Below are positions 7,561-16,325 of a DNA stretch of 64,000 nt, one piece after another (positions within the stretch are counted from its first letter, which is position 1; the number at the start of each line of letters is the position of its first letter). The notes below the pieces were generated by a model. That model was given only the letters and a program-made list of their open reading frames with translations, did no database searches and had not been told where the DNA came from. Where the stretch lies: positions 16,870 through 80,869 of the forward strand of contig JAGXAB010000021.1 in the NCBI GenBank assembly GCA_018971775.1, in the 5' to 3' direction. The position numbers were made by a program, and so were the translations under genes. The stretch comes from Cyanobacteria bacterium REEB67 (GTDB lineage Bacteria > Cyanobacteriota > Vampirovibrionia > Obscuribacterales > Obscuribacteraceae).

Positions 7561-10332
7561 CTATTTGTCGCGCTCGCAGCTCGCCAGGCTTGCCTGAGCC
7601 GCAGCCAGCCTGGCTACGGGCACGCGATAGGGCGAACAGCTGACGTAGTCCAGGCCAATCTCGGCGGCAAAAGCAATCGATTGAGGTTCGCCGCCATGCT
7701 CGCCGCAAATGCCCAACTTCAGAGCCGGTCTGGCCTGCCGGCCAAGCTGGACGGCTATTTGCATTAGCTTACCGACGCCTCTGCGGTCAAGGACCTCGAA
7801 GGGATTACTGTCGAGCACCTTGATTTTTGCCCCATTTACCTCGACACCATCGAGATAACGCTGCAAAAATTTGCCTTCGGCATCGTCGCGCGAATAGCCG
7901 AAAGTCATCTGCGTCAGGTCGTTAGTGCCGAAACTGAAAAATTCGGCATATTCGGCAATCTCATCGGCGGTGACACAGGCCCTCGGGATTTCGATCATCG
8001 TGCCAAATTTATAGCTGATTTCCACTTTCGCTTTGTCCATCACCGAACGAGCCACAGCTTCAAGCTGTTCACGGGCATATTTGAGCTCATTGACGTGGCC
8101 AACGAGCGGGATCATGATTTCGGGGAAGACATCGGTGCCCCGTCCTTTAACTTCAATAGCCGCTTCAAAAATAGCCTGCACTTGCATCATCGTGATCTGA
8201 GGATGAACCAAACCAAGCCTGCAGCCGCGCAGTCCCATCATCGGATTGGACTCGTGCAATTCGGCCACTTTGCGCAGCAAAATTTCTTTTTCGCGCAGGG
8301 GCTGACCGGAGACGCCCCTGGCCTTCATCGTCGCCACTTCTTCGATCAAGATTTCCTGCTTGGGTAAAAACTCATGCAGGGGCGGATCGAGCAGACGTAT
8401 CGTCACCGGCAAACCGGCCATCGCTTCAAAAATACCGACAAAATCCTGCCTTTGCATCGGCAGGAGTTTGGCCAGAGCATCGGCTCGGTCGTGATCGTCG
8501 CTGGAGAGAATCATCTCTTGCACGACGGGCAGGCGGTCCTGACTCATAAACATATGCTCGGTACGGCAAAGACCGATGCCCTGGGCACCGAATTGCCTGG
8601 CCAGCTTCGCATCATCGGGAGTATCGGCATTGGTGCGCACGCCTATTTTGCGCGTCTCATCCGCCCAGGTAAGCAAAGTCTGAAACTCGCCCGAAAAAGA
8701 AGGGTCACTGGTAGCGATCGCACCTTCGAATATTTCGCCCGTGCTGCCGTCGATACTGATCAGGTCACCGCGCTTGAAATGTCTGCTGCCGACCGTCAGC
8801 GTTCCTTTTTCCAGGTCGATTTTGAGAGCTTCGCAGCCGGCCACGCAGGGCTTGCCCATACCACGGGCGACAACGGCGGCGTGACTGGTCATGCCACCAC
8901 GAGCGGTGATGATGCCGCGACTGGGTACAATGCCGTGGATATCATCCGGGCAAGTCTCGATGCGCACCAGAATCACTTTTTCACCCTTGGCGGCCAGACT
9001 TTCAGCGTCATCGGGATTGAAGGAGATTTTGCCGATAGCCGCCCCCGGAGAAGCATTCAAGCCGGTGGCCAACAAGCGATTGGCCTTTTTAGCCAGGGCT
9101 TTTTCCTCGGCAATAAAAGAAGGCAGAAGCAACTGATTTAATTGCATCGGCTCGACCCGGTTCAAGCCTTCCTCTTTGCTGATCAAATTTTCGTTGACCA
9201 TGTCGACAGCGACTTTGACGGCGGCGGCGGCGGTGCGTTTGCCGGTGCGGGTCTGCAAAAGATAGAGCTTGCCCTGTTCGATCGTAAACTCGATGTCTTG
9301 CATATCGCGGTAATGCTTTTCGAGCATCGCTACGGTGGTGAGCAACTCCTTGTGCACGGCCGGCATTTCGACGCCCATTTCAGAAATTTTCTTCGGTGTG
9401 CGCACGCCGGCGACCACGTCTTCGCCTTGCGCGTTGACGAGGTATTCACCATAGAGGATTTTCTCGCCGGTACTGGGATTGCGCGTGAAGCAAACACCGG
9501 TGCCCGAATTGTTGTCGAAATTGCCAAAGACCATGGACTGCACATTGACGGCGGTGCCGAGTTTGTGATCGATCTTGTTTAAATTGCGATAATAGACGGC
9601 CCGACTGTTATTCCAGGATTTGAAAACCGCCTCGATCGAACCGGCCAGCTGCTCGCGCGCATCCTGCGGGAAGGGCTTGCCGGAGCGCTCCTGCACAAGA
9701 GCCTTGAATTGTGCCACCACTTTTTTCAAATCATCGACTGACAGATCTGCGTCGCTTTTTACTTTCAGCTCATGTTTGATTTCTTCGAGAATATCTTCGA
9801 AATTGTCTTTGTTGATCTCGAGCACGACATTGCTGAACATCTGAATGAAACGCCTGTAGCTATCATAAGCAAAGCGCTCGTTGCTGGTCAGCTTAGCAAG
9901 TGAGATCACGGTCTTGTCGTTTAAGCCAAGATTGAGAACGGTGTCCATCATGCCCGGCATACTGAATTTCGCACCGGAGCGCACCGAGAGCAGAAGCGGT
10001 TTTTCCAGATCACCAAGTTTGCGATCGAGGGCGACTTCGATCCGGGCGAGGTCGGCAAAGACCTCATCCATCAAAGCGGGCGGCATCTTCTCGCCGAGTT
10101 CGGTGTATTGACGACAGCATGAAGTCAAAATGGTCAAACCGGGCGGTACGTTTACACCGGACTTGGTCATCTCAGCTAAACCGGCTCCTTTGCCGCCGAG
10201 CAGATCGCGCATGGCGCTGCGATCACCATCGAAGGCGTCGAAGGCTTCCTCGAAGCGATAGACACGCTTGGCCGGATCGCCCTTCGTAGCCTCTTTTGAA
10301 GTTTCAGCCTGACTGCCGGTGACACTAACCAT
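7561..10332 (-). CDS. ppdK: Pyruvate, phosphate dikinase
   Basis: Catalyses the reversible exchange pyruvate + ATP + Pi to PEP + AMP + PPi. The three expected parts are present: the N-terminal ATP-grasp region (GGKGAGLAEM near 46-55, SVRSGAKFSMPGMMDT near 116-131), the swivelling phosphohistidine domain with GGMTSHAAV, where His484 carries the phosphate and Thr482 is the residue PSRP-type regulators modify, and the C-terminal PEP/pyruvate barrel with FGTNDLTQM and the ICGEHGGEP loop with the catalytic Cys. At 923 residues it is normal length. AAAGGAG at 10341-10347 sits 8 bp before the ATG at 10332. A GTG nine bases further upstream overlaps that ribosome binding site and is therefore not the start. 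It is the last gene after the BioD-like and PSRP genes. Confidence 0.97.
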   Translation of the reverse strand: MVSVTGSQAETSKEATKGDPAKRVYRFEEAFDAFDGDRSAMRDLLGGKGAGLAEMTKSGVNVPPGLTILTSCCRQYTELGEKMPPALMDEVFADLARIEVALDRKLGDLEKPLLLSVRSGAKFSMPGMMDTVLNLGLNDKTVISLAKLTSNERFAYDSYRRFIQMFSNVVLEINKDNFEDILEEIKHELKVKSDADLSVDDLKKVVAQFKALVQERSGKPFPQDAREQLAGSIEAVFKSWNNSRAVYYRNLNKIDHKLGTAVNVQSMVFGNFDNNSGTGVCFTRNPSTGEKILYGEYLVNAQGEDVVAGVRTPKKISEMGVEMPAVHKELLTTVAMLEKHYRDMQDIEFTIEQGKLYLLQTRTGKRTAAAAVKVAVDMVNENLISKEEGLNRVEPMQLNQLLLPSFIAEEKALAKKANRLLATGLNASPGAAIGKISFNPDDAESLAAKGEKVILVRIETCPDDIHGIVPSRGIITARGGMTSHAAVVARGMGKPCVAGCEALKIDLEKGTLTVGSRHFKRGDLISIDGSTGEIFEGAIATSDPSFSGEFQTLLTWADETRKIGVRTNADTPDDAKLARQFGAQGIGLCRTEHMFMSQDRLPVVQEMILSSDDHDRADALAKLLPMQRQDFVGIFEAMAGLPVTIRLLDPPLHEFLPKQEILIEEVATMKARGVSGQPLREKEILLRKVAELHESNPMMGLRGCRLGLVHPQITMMQVQAIFEAAIEVKGRGTDVFPEIMIPLVGHVNELKYAREQLEAVARSVMDKAKVEISYKFGTMIEIPRACVTADEIAEYAEFFSFGTNDLTQMTFGYSRDDAEGKFLQRYLDGVEVNGAKIKVLDSNPFEVLDRRGVGKLMQIAVQLGRQARPALKLGICGEHGGEPQSIAFAAEIGLDYVSCSPYRVPVARLAAAQASLASCERDK

Positions 10333-10350
10333 CGCACTCACTCCTTTGGT

Positions 10351-11202
10351 TTAGTTTAATTCGCGCATGCGCAAATAAATTTCGGATGAAGTTTCTTCGA
10401 TCGCCTTGGAAGAGACGTCGATGACATGACATTTTAATTCGCGGAATAGTTTTTTTGCGTAGCGCACTTCCTGATTGATCCGATCTGGATCGGCATAGTC
10501 GTTGTCACCACCCATGCCGAGCACGGTCGAACGATTGACCCGAATGCCCTGAAGCAGATGCGGATCGATCTGCAAACCAAAAATGCGCTTGGCCGGCACT
10601 TTAAAGAGCGAAAGCGGCGGCTCGACGCCATAGACGAGCGGTACATTGGCTGCCTTCAATCCATAATGATGAGCGAGATACATGCAATTGGGAGTCTTGC
10701 TGGTGCGCGAGACACCGATCAAAATCACATCGGCATTGAGCATGCCGTCCGGATTTTTACCGTCGTCGAAGCGCATGGCAAAATCTACCGCCTCGATGCG
10801 TTTGAAATAGGGCTCATCCAGTACGTGTAAGCGTCCAGGCTGCGACAGCGGCATTACGCCGGTGATAGTCGAGATGCGCGAGATAAGAGGCCCGAGTAGA
10901 TCGATGGTGGGGATTTTGTATTTACTGGCTTCCGCCTCGAGAGTTTCACGATATTCGGGCAAGACCAGGGTGTAGGCAATCATCGCCCGACCGTGACCGA
11001 TTTCGCGCACCATCGTCGTAATCTGATGGGCATTGCGCACCTGGGGCAGTCTATATATAGATGCATGGTCCGGATTAAATTGCACGACCGCCGCCCGGGT
11101 AACGGCCTCAGCCGTCTCACCGCTCGAGTCGGACATAGTAAAAATAATCAGGTCGCTGGCATTGGCCGGCATCTTGAATTCAGGATTGATGTATTCGCTC
11201 AT
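10351..11202 (-). CDS. ppsR: Pyruvate,phosphate dikinase regulatory protein (PSRP, bifunctional Ser/Thr kinase and phosphorylase)
   Basis: Member of the DUF299/PSRP family. It inactivates PpdK by ADP-dependent phosphorylation of the Thr beside the catalytic His, and reactivates it by Pi-dependent dephosphorylation. Visible hallmarks are SDSSGETAEAV (24-34), the P-loop-like GVSRTSKTP (163-171), and NVPLVYGVEPP followed by the family's typical end. It lies 9 bp upstream of ppdK, which identifies ppdK rather than PEP synthase as its target. Its ATG overlaps the stop of the BioD-like gene (ATGA), and GGAGG precedes it inside that gene, so translation is likely coupled. Length (283) is normal. Confidence 0.93.
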   Translation of the reverse strand: MSEYINPEFKMPANASDLIIFTMSDSSGETAEAVTRAAVVQFNPDHASIYRLPQVRNAHQITTMVREIGHGRAMIAYTLVLPEYRETLEAEASKYKIPTIDLLGPLISRISTITGVMPLSQPGRLHVLDEPYFKRIEAVDFAMRFDDGKNPDGMLNADVILIGVSRTSKTPNCMYLAHHYGLKAANVPLVYGVEPPLSLFKVPAKRIFGLQIDPHLLQGIRVNRSTVLGMGGDNDYADPDRINQEVRYAKKLFRELKCHVIDVSSKAIEETSSEIYLRMRELN

Positions 11203-12041
11203 GCGCTCGCCACCTCCAGCTGAAGCGCCTTGCGGATCGGCATGATATCTACGCCTTCCGAAGTCATTTTGATCAAATTACCCTGATTGACGCGGTGCAC
11301 GCTGATTGACGGAGAATATTTCAAACAACCGAGATAGGATACCTGGGTGCGACTACTCAAGAGCAGGTCCACTTCGCTGCGGGTCAAAGCGGCTTCCAGA
11401 GCGCATCCCATTCCATTTGAAGTTTCCACCGTCACCAGACCGATCACATTTAAACCGCGCCCCTGGGCGTAAGAACAAGACAGAATCAGACGTTCGATTG
11501 CTTCCTGGTCGTGGCGGGCAACGATTACCACCGGATAACTGAGCTCGACGGCAAAGTCTGTGCAATCTTTCCAACTGCGCGCCAGGCCACCGTCTTCCTC
11601 TTGCTCAAAAGTCATGGCCGAAACGAGCGAGGCCGGCGTTTCGACAACGGTCAGTTCGCGAGCGTTCAGACAGATGGAAAGCGCTTGCGACCATTGCCCG
11701 TTCGAAAGATGTTTGGCCGAAGCGACAAGGGCGGCGGCATAAGTCTTGGGCGTACCGGTGATCGAGCTCATAAAAGAAAGCTCGGCTTCGGCGCGGTCGC
11801 GCGGCCCAATGCAGACCGGCTTGATCGCCCGGGCGGCCATACCTTGCTGACGCAAAATCGCCGTCAGTCCCGTCATAAAAGCTGTCTTGCCGCAACCGGT
11901 TCCGGTGCCGAGAATAGTCAGACCGGGATTGTTACCGGTACGTACAGATAGTGATGAGCGCTCGCCACGGACGTCATAGGCAGGCAAGCCGGCGATGCTG
12001 CCGGACTGAAAATTGCCTAGTCGCTTTCTCTTGTCTGTCAT
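11199..12041 (-). CDS. BioD-like P-loop protein (dethiobiotin synthetase family)
   Basis: Residues about 43-52 carry the Walker A GTGTGCGKT, and AIKPV about 30 residues later matches the BioD switch-1 KPV. The later segment with CTDFAVELSYPVVIVAR, then RGLNVIGLV, follows the BioD pattern. The usual EGAGG loop that orients the carbamate intermediate is missing; VVETPAS stands in its place. True BioD makes dethiobiotin from 7,8-diaminopelargonate, CO2 and ATP. No other biotin gene is nearby. Instead the gene overlaps the PSRP regulator by four bases and leads the psrp-ppdK unit. It may be a real but divergent BioD or a CobB/CobQ-type ATPase with another role. Confidence 0.62.
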   Translation of the reverse strand: MTDKRKRLGNFQSGSIAGLPAYDVRGERSSLSVRTGNNPGLTILGTGTGCGKTAFMTGLTAILRQQGMAARAIKPVCIGPRDRAEAELSFMSSITGTPKTYAAALVASAKHLSNGQWSQALSICLNARELTVVETPASLVSAMTFEQEEDGGLARSWKDCTDFAVELSYPVVIVARHDQEAIERLILSCSYAQGRGLNVIGLVTVETSNGMGCALEAALTRSEVDLLLSSRTQVSYLGCLKYSPSISVHRVNQGNLIKMTSEGVDIMPIRKALQLEVASA

Positions 12042-12102
12042 CAGGCCATGATCTTACTAGATATGGCGACACAAAATACGGCAAAGGCGATCTAAAGCAG
12101 AT

Positions 12103-13548
12103 TTAGTGAGGCTGACTGGCCAGGTGTTCCGGCTCGCCAAGTTTTTTGTGAATGACGTCAAGGGCCGCTTTCAGCTGCAGGTCTTTGCCATCATCCGGCG
12201 TGCGCTTTTCTCTGGGCGAAGCTGAGGAGGTGTCGGCTTTCAGGTCTTTCGCCTCCTTGTCTTTGCCTGCCGACCTGGCGGCGTCTTTATCGGCGTCTTG
12301 AACATCTTTATCATCGTCAAGGTCGCGGCGTACGGTCTGGAACCAGGCGCCACGGCCCGCTTTCAGATCGCTAACGCTGATTTTCACCAGCACGTCCGGA
12401 GAAATGCCTTTTTTGTTGATGTCAGTGTCGTTGGGTGTGAGATAGCGAGCGATGGTGACATTGACGCCACTGCCGTCTTCGAGCTTGTTGATGCCCTGGA
12501 CTAGACCCTTGCCAAAGGATTTTTCGCCGACGAGAACGGCACGGTTGTTGTCATGGAGGGCACCACTGGTGATCTCGGATGCCGAGGCGCTGCCTTTGTT
12601 GATCAGCACGACGAGCGGTTTTTTGCAGATCGGATGTCCTTCCGAAAGAGCAGGCGTCGTGTAGCCGTCGCGGTCGACAGTGGAGACGATATTGCCTTTA
12701 TCGAGGAACATGTCAGAAATTTCAATGGCATTGGTGAGCAGACCGCCCGGATTTTCGCGCAGGTCGAGGATGATGCCGCGAGCCGGAGCAAGCTTGGCGA
12801 GAGCCTCTTTCATTTCCAGTCCGGCCTGCTGAGAGATGAAACTGGAAAGTCGAATATAGCCGATGTCACCATCGATGAGCTTGGATGTGGTCACCGCTTT
12901 GATCGGGATCTCGGCACGGACGACGGTGACTTTGATGTGTTTGCCGGCGCGGGTGAGCAAAAGATGCACCGGAGTATTGATCGCACCGCGAATTTGCTTG
13001 GCGGCGTCTTCGACGCTGAAACCTTTGGTCGACTTGCCGTCGATCTCGGTGATTTCGTCATCGGACATCAAACCGGCCCTGGAAGCCGGCGTGTCGTCAA
13101 TGGGAGAAATGATTACCACATGTTTGGTCTTTTCGTCGATACCAATTTGCACGCCGATACCAAAGAGCCTGGCGTCGATTTGCGATTTTTCGTCATCGAA
13201 AGCGTCGCGGTCGAGAAAGCGAGTATAGCGATCGCCTAAACTGGCGAGCATGGTTTCGACGGCTTTATGCGCGTCTTCCAGATTTTTGAGCTTGCCGTCG
13301 TACCGGTGCTCCCAGCGCGCCCAATTTTGACCGTTGAAGTCGGCGAGGTAGTAGTCGTCTTCAATCAGCTTCCAAACTTTGTGATAGATGACATCGGGGG
13401 AAACCGAGCTATTGAGAGCGATGCGTCTGCCGGCATGGTCGACATCGCCCGTCGAGGCTATTACGTCCGGCCAGCTGTTAATCGCATTGGAGCCACCGAG
13501 AGAGAGCGAAATGAAGACTGGCAGCGCCAGAAGTTGTTTCCACCACAT
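12103..13548 (-). CDS. ctpA: Carboxyl-terminal processing protease (S41A)
   Basis: A secreted or periplasmic serine protease that cuts near the C-termini of exported proteins. A signal peptide covers about 1-24. The helical N-terminal part runs to about 120, a PDZ domain spans about 125-210 (LFGIGVQIG then SPASRAGL-like SPIDDTPASRAGL), and the S41 core follows. The catalytic triad is visible: Ser322 in GSASASE, Lys347 in GEKSFGKG and Gln351, with the exact 25- and 4-residue spacings of the family. The C-terminal 65 residues are highly charged (Lys/Asp-rich), predicted disordered and unusual for CtpA. It lies 61 bp upstream of the BioD-like gene on the same strand. Confidence 0.93.
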   Translation of the reverse strand: MWWKQLLALPVFISLSLGGSNAINSWPDVIASTGDVDHAGRRIALNSSVSPDVIYHKVWKLIEDDYYLADFNGQNWARWEHRYDGKLKNLEDAHKAVETMLASLGDRYTRFLDRDAFDDEKSQIDARLFGIGVQIGIDEKTKHVVIISPIDDTPASRAGLMSDDEITEIDGKSTKGFSVEDAAKQIRGAINTPVHLLLTRAGKHIKVTVVRAEIPIKAVTTSKLIDGDIGYIRLSSFISQQAGLEMKEALAKLAPARGIILDLRENPGGLLTNAIEISDMFLDKGNIVSTVDRDGYTTPALSEGHPICKKPLVVLINKGSASASEITSGALHDNNRAVLVGEKSFGKGLVQGINKLEDGSGVNVTIARYLTPNDTDINKKGISPDVLVKISVSDLKAGRGAWFQTVRRDLDDDKDVQDADKDAARSAGKDKEAKDLKADTSSASPREKRTPDDGKDLQLKAALDVIHKKLGEPEHLASQPH

Positions 13549-13621
13549 TGCAAACCGATCCCATACTTAAAATGTCACCCGAGGTTAGCCTCGACCCAGG
13601 CAACATACCCAAAACCGGGCA

Positions 13622-13639
13622 TTCTTAAGCATTTAAGAA
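13622..13639. promoter_or_regulatory. Perfect inverted repeat in the ctpA/mtnP divergent region
   Basis: TTCTTAA (13622-13628) and TTAAGAA (13633-13639) are perfect inverted repeats around the four bases GCAT. The nearby 10-mer AAGAAAGCAT occurs twice (about 13635 and 13657). Lying between two divergent genes, this could be an operator. The hairpin is AT-rich and weak for a terminator. Confidence 0.35.
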
Positions 13640-13771
13640 AGCATTGCCCTCCCTGAAGAAAGCATAAGAGAGCAATCAGGTAGTCAGTTAAGCTCTCCTG
13701 ACGCCCTAAATGTTAGGATATGACCGACTCCAAAAGTACTTTTATATCGGCGTGACCCTCGGGAGACAATC

Positions 13772-14578
13772 GTGGAACAGAAACATTTGGCCGACATCGG
13801 CATCTTTGGCGGCTCGGGCTTTTACAAACTCTTCGATGACAAGTATGAAGAGAAGGTCGTGGAAACCCCCTATGGAGCGCCCAGCGCCCCCGTTGTCATT
13901 GGCACGATGGCCGGCAAAAAAGTGGCCTTCATGCCCCGCCATGGTGAAAAGCATCAGTTTCCACCCCACAAAATCAACTTCCGCGCCAATCTCTGGGCGA
14001 TGAAGTCGATAGGCGTCACCCGCCTCGTCTCGCCCTGCGCCGCCGGCTCCCTGCAGACCCACGTCAAACCAGGCGAATTCGTCGTCTGCGATCAATTCGT
14101 CGACCGCACCAGCGGCCGCATCGACACCTTCTACGACGGCCCGATTACGACCCACGTCTCGGCCGCCGAGACCTATTGCCCGGAACTGCGTCCGCTGGCC
14201 GTAGAAGCCGGTTTGAAGGCCAACATCAAAATGCACAGCACCGGCACTGTCGTCGTCATCCAGGGACCGCGCTTCTCGTCCAAAGCCGAATCGAAATGGT
14301 TTACCGCCGCCGGCTGGGAAGTAATCAATATGAGCCAGTACCCGGAAGCCTATCTCGCCCGCGAGCTGGAAATGTGCGTCGTCAACGTATCTTTAATCAC
14401 CGACTATGACAGCGGCCTCGTCGGCAACGTCGAGCCAGTTTCTCACAGCGAAGTGGTCAAAGTTTTCGGCGACAATCTGGGCAAATTGCAAAATCTGCTC
14501 GTCAATTTAATTGGCTCCATTCCCGAGTCGCGGGCAAAATGCCAGTGCGGCGAAACACTCAAACACTCGCGCATCTAG
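13772..14578 (+). CDS. mtnP: S-methyl-5'-thioadenosine phosphorylase
   Basis: Phosphorolyses 5'-methylthioadenosine to adenine and 5-methylthioribose-1-phosphate, clearing the by-product of polyamine and related synthesis. Family marks are IGIFGGSGFY at the N-terminus (phosphate-binding Ser), the MPRHGEKHQFPPHKINFRAN block, SPCAAGSLQ, GPRFSSKAESKW (the PNP/MTAP signature) and INMSQYPEAYLARE before the active-site TDYDSG. These fit MTAP better than purine nucleoside phosphorylase. Length 268 is typical. The start is GTG with GGGAGA 7-8 bp upstream. A small membrane-protein gene follows after 15 bp. Confidence 0.93.
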   Translation: MEQKHLADIGIFGGSGFYKLFDDKYEEKVVETPYGAPSAPVVIGTMAGKKVAFMPRHGEKHQFPPHKINFRANLWAMKSIGVTRLVSPCAAGSLQTHVKPGEFVVCDQFVDRTSGRIDTFYDGPITTHVSAAETYCPELRPLAVEAGLKANIKMHSTGTVVVIQGPRFSSKAESKWFTAAGWEVINMSQYPEAYLARELEMCVVNVSLITDYDSGLVGNVEPVSHSEVVKVFGDNLGKLQNLLVNLIGSIPESRAKCQCGETLKHSRI

Positions 14579-14593
14579 AACAGAGGGCGGCCG

Positions 14594-14785
14594 ATGCTAC
14601 GCAATCTGGGAATCAACCATCTTGTAGCCTTGCTGGGACTGGTCCTGGCGATATGCTCTTATCTGGCGCTACACCGATACGGTACCCCGGAAAAAGTCTG
14701 CATCGGGGCCGCCATCCTCTGCATCCTCGTTGTCGCCATCTTCTGGTCCAGCGTGCTGCTCGGTGCCGACGACGAAGAAGATTAG
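14594..14785 (+). CDS. Small two-helix membrane protein
   Basis: A 63-residue protein with two hydrophobic segments (about 9-26 and 36-55) joined by a short basic loop, ending in the acidic tail GADDEED. GAGGGCGG precedes the ATG at suitable spacing. It sits 15 bp after mtnP and about 100 bp before the M16 protease genes. Its last codons and stop lie inside a 15-bp tandem repeat. No family recognised. It may be a small accessory of the downstream membrane-associated proteases, which is a guess from position. Confidence 0.55.
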   Translation: MLRNLGINHLVALLGLVLAICSYLALHRYGTPEKVCIGAAILCILVVAIFWSSVLLGADDEED

Positions 14786-14851
14786 TCCAATGAAGATTAG
14801 TCCAATGAAGACTAGACCAGTGAAGATTAGACCAATGAAAATTAGACTACG
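14777..14851. repeat. Five tandem copies of a 15-bp unit
   Basis: The unit GAAGATTAGTCCAAT starts at 14777, 14792, 14807, 14822 and 14837. The first two copies are identical and the next three diverge by one to several bases. The array begins inside the last codons of the small membrane-protein gene and ends 37 bp before the first M16 protease start. In each copy ATGAAGATTAG gives an ATG closed by a TAG a few codons on. An upstream in-frame extension of the M16 gene would translate the array as an MK-rich repeat, but a later start with a good ribosome binding site and signal peptide is far more likely. Confidence 0.9.
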
Positions 14852-14888
14852 GCAGATCGAAAGTATAAAAAGCTGGAGCGAACTAGTA

Positions 14889-16313
14889 ATGAAAAGATCC
14901 AAAAGCGATGCGGTCAAGGGACTGGCAGCCACTTTGCTCGCCCTGTCCATGCCCTTGTTTTTGACAGGCCCGGCGGCACTGGCACAAGATGCCGCTAAGC
15001 CAGCGGAAAAAGTCGAGATCAAAATCAAGAAACCGCTCATACCGGTGACGAAGGATTTCACTTTGCCAAACGGCCTGCGCGTCGTCCTTTCCGAGGACCA
15101 CTCTGTGCCTGTGGCGGCCCTGGCCATCGTCTATGATGTCGGTGCCAAAGACGAAACAAAGGGCCGCTCCGGCTTTGCCCATCTTTTTGAACACATGATG
15201 TTTCAAGGTTCGGACAACATCGCCAAAACTGAACACATGAAATATGTCGAAAGCGTCGGCGGCATGGTCAACGCCTCCACCCACGCAGACTTTACCAATT
15301 ACTTCGAAAAAGTGCCGAGCAATGAACTCGAGCTTTGCCTCTGGCTGGAATCGGATCGCATGCGCAGCCTGAAAGTGACCCCCGAAAATTTCCAGAATCA
15401 ACTGGAAACGGTCAAAGAAGAGAAACGACTGAAATTTGACAATCAGCCCTATGTGCCGTCTAACGTGCGACTGGAGGAGCTTTCCTTCGACAACTGGGCA
15501 AACGGGCATCCGGTAATCGGCTATTTCCAGGATCTCGAAGCCTCCTCGGTAAAAGACGTGCGCGAGTTTTTCAATACTTATTACGCACCGAACAATGCCA
15601 CCATGGCTATAGTCGGTGATTTCAACAGCGACGACGTCAGCAAGCTGGTAACAAAATATTTTGGCAGCATCGCCCGTGGTGCCACCCCGCCGCGTCGCGA
15701 TCTGAGCGAAATCGCTCAGACGAAAGCAAAATACGAAAAGATGGACGATCCCCTGGCCAAGATGCCGGCTTTCTGGATGTCGTGGAAAGCACCAGCCCGC
15801 CGCGATCCTGATTTCTACGCCCTCAACCTCTTGCAGACGGTGCTCTCCACCGGCGATTCATCAAGACTCTATCAACGCATGGTCAAAGGCGACAAAGTGG
15901 CGCTCAGCGTCAGTGTTTCGTATGAAGAACGTCGCGGTCCATCCGCCTTCGAAACCTTCGTCGTCTACAAACCGGGCACTACCGCCGAACAGAACCGCAC
16001 CATTTTGCTCGACGAGATCGAAAAATTGAAAACGACAGATATCAGCGACGTAGAATTGCAGAAAGCAAAAAACCAGCTCCTGCGCGGTCTTTTCTCGTCA
16101 AGCAGCTCGTCTTCCCTGCAAAGGTCTCTCTCTCGAGCAGAGATGCTTGCCGAATACACGTCCTTTTACAAAGACCCATCCTTGATTGACAGCGACATCG
16201 CCCGCTACATGACCGTCACCACCGACGATATCAAGGCCGTAGCCAAGAAGATATTCACAAAAGAAGGCGTGACGACAATTGATGTCGTACCAGCGCCCAA
16301 GAAAGAAGGTTAG
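14889..16313 (+). CDS. M16-family zinc metallopeptidase, catalytic subunit
   Basis: Secreted pitrilysin-type protease of 474 residues. A signal peptide runs from MKRSK to about residue 32 (ending AALAQD). The inverted zinc motif HLFEH (98-102) is intact, and a distal Glu lies in ETVKEEKRL about 76 residues on, as expected. The second M16 domain contains the R/Y region near the end that helps close on the substrate. GGAG at 14875-14878 lies 10 bp before this ATG, which is why I prefer it to a longer in-frame start at 14730. The next M16 gene starts 12 bp downstream. The two should form a periplasmic or surface heterodimer of the PqqL/MPP kind that degrades peptides. Confidence 0.9.
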   Translation: MKRSKSDAVKGLAATLLALSMPLFLTGPAALAQDAAKPAEKVEIKIKKPLIPVTKDFTLPNGLRVVLSEDHSVPVAALAIVYDVGAKDETKGRSGFAHLFEHMMFQGSDNIAKTEHMKYVESVGGMVNASTHADFTNYFEKVPSNELELCLWLESDRMRSLKVTPENFQNQLETVKEEKRLKFDNQPYVPSNVRLEELSFDNWANGHPVIGYFQDLEASSVKDVREFFNTYYAPNNATMAIVGDFNSDDVSKLVTKYFGSIARGATPPRRDLSEIAQTKAKYEKMDDPLAKMPAFWMSWKAPARRDPDFYALNLLQTVLSTGDSSRLYQRMVKGDKVALSVSVSYEERRGPSAFETFVVYKPGTTAEQNRTILLDEIEKLKTTDISDVELQKAKNQLLRGLFSSSSSSSLQRSLSRAEMLAEYTSFYKDPSLIDSDIARYMTVTTDDIKAVAKKIFTKEGVTTIDVVPAPKKEG

Positions 16314-16325
16314 AGGTCCAAGCCA

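Noticed and set aside
8374..9141. A 255-codon plus-strand frame opposite ppdK
   Set aside because: It is the mirror of a highly conserved ppdK coding region, and its peptide is rich in His/Gly/Ala with no domain.
14730..14888. A 53-residue N-terminal extension of the first M16 protease covering the 15-bp repeats
   Set aside because: It overlaps the small membrane-protein gene, puts a repetitive basic stretch before a complete signal peptide, and a better start with GGAG exists at 14889.
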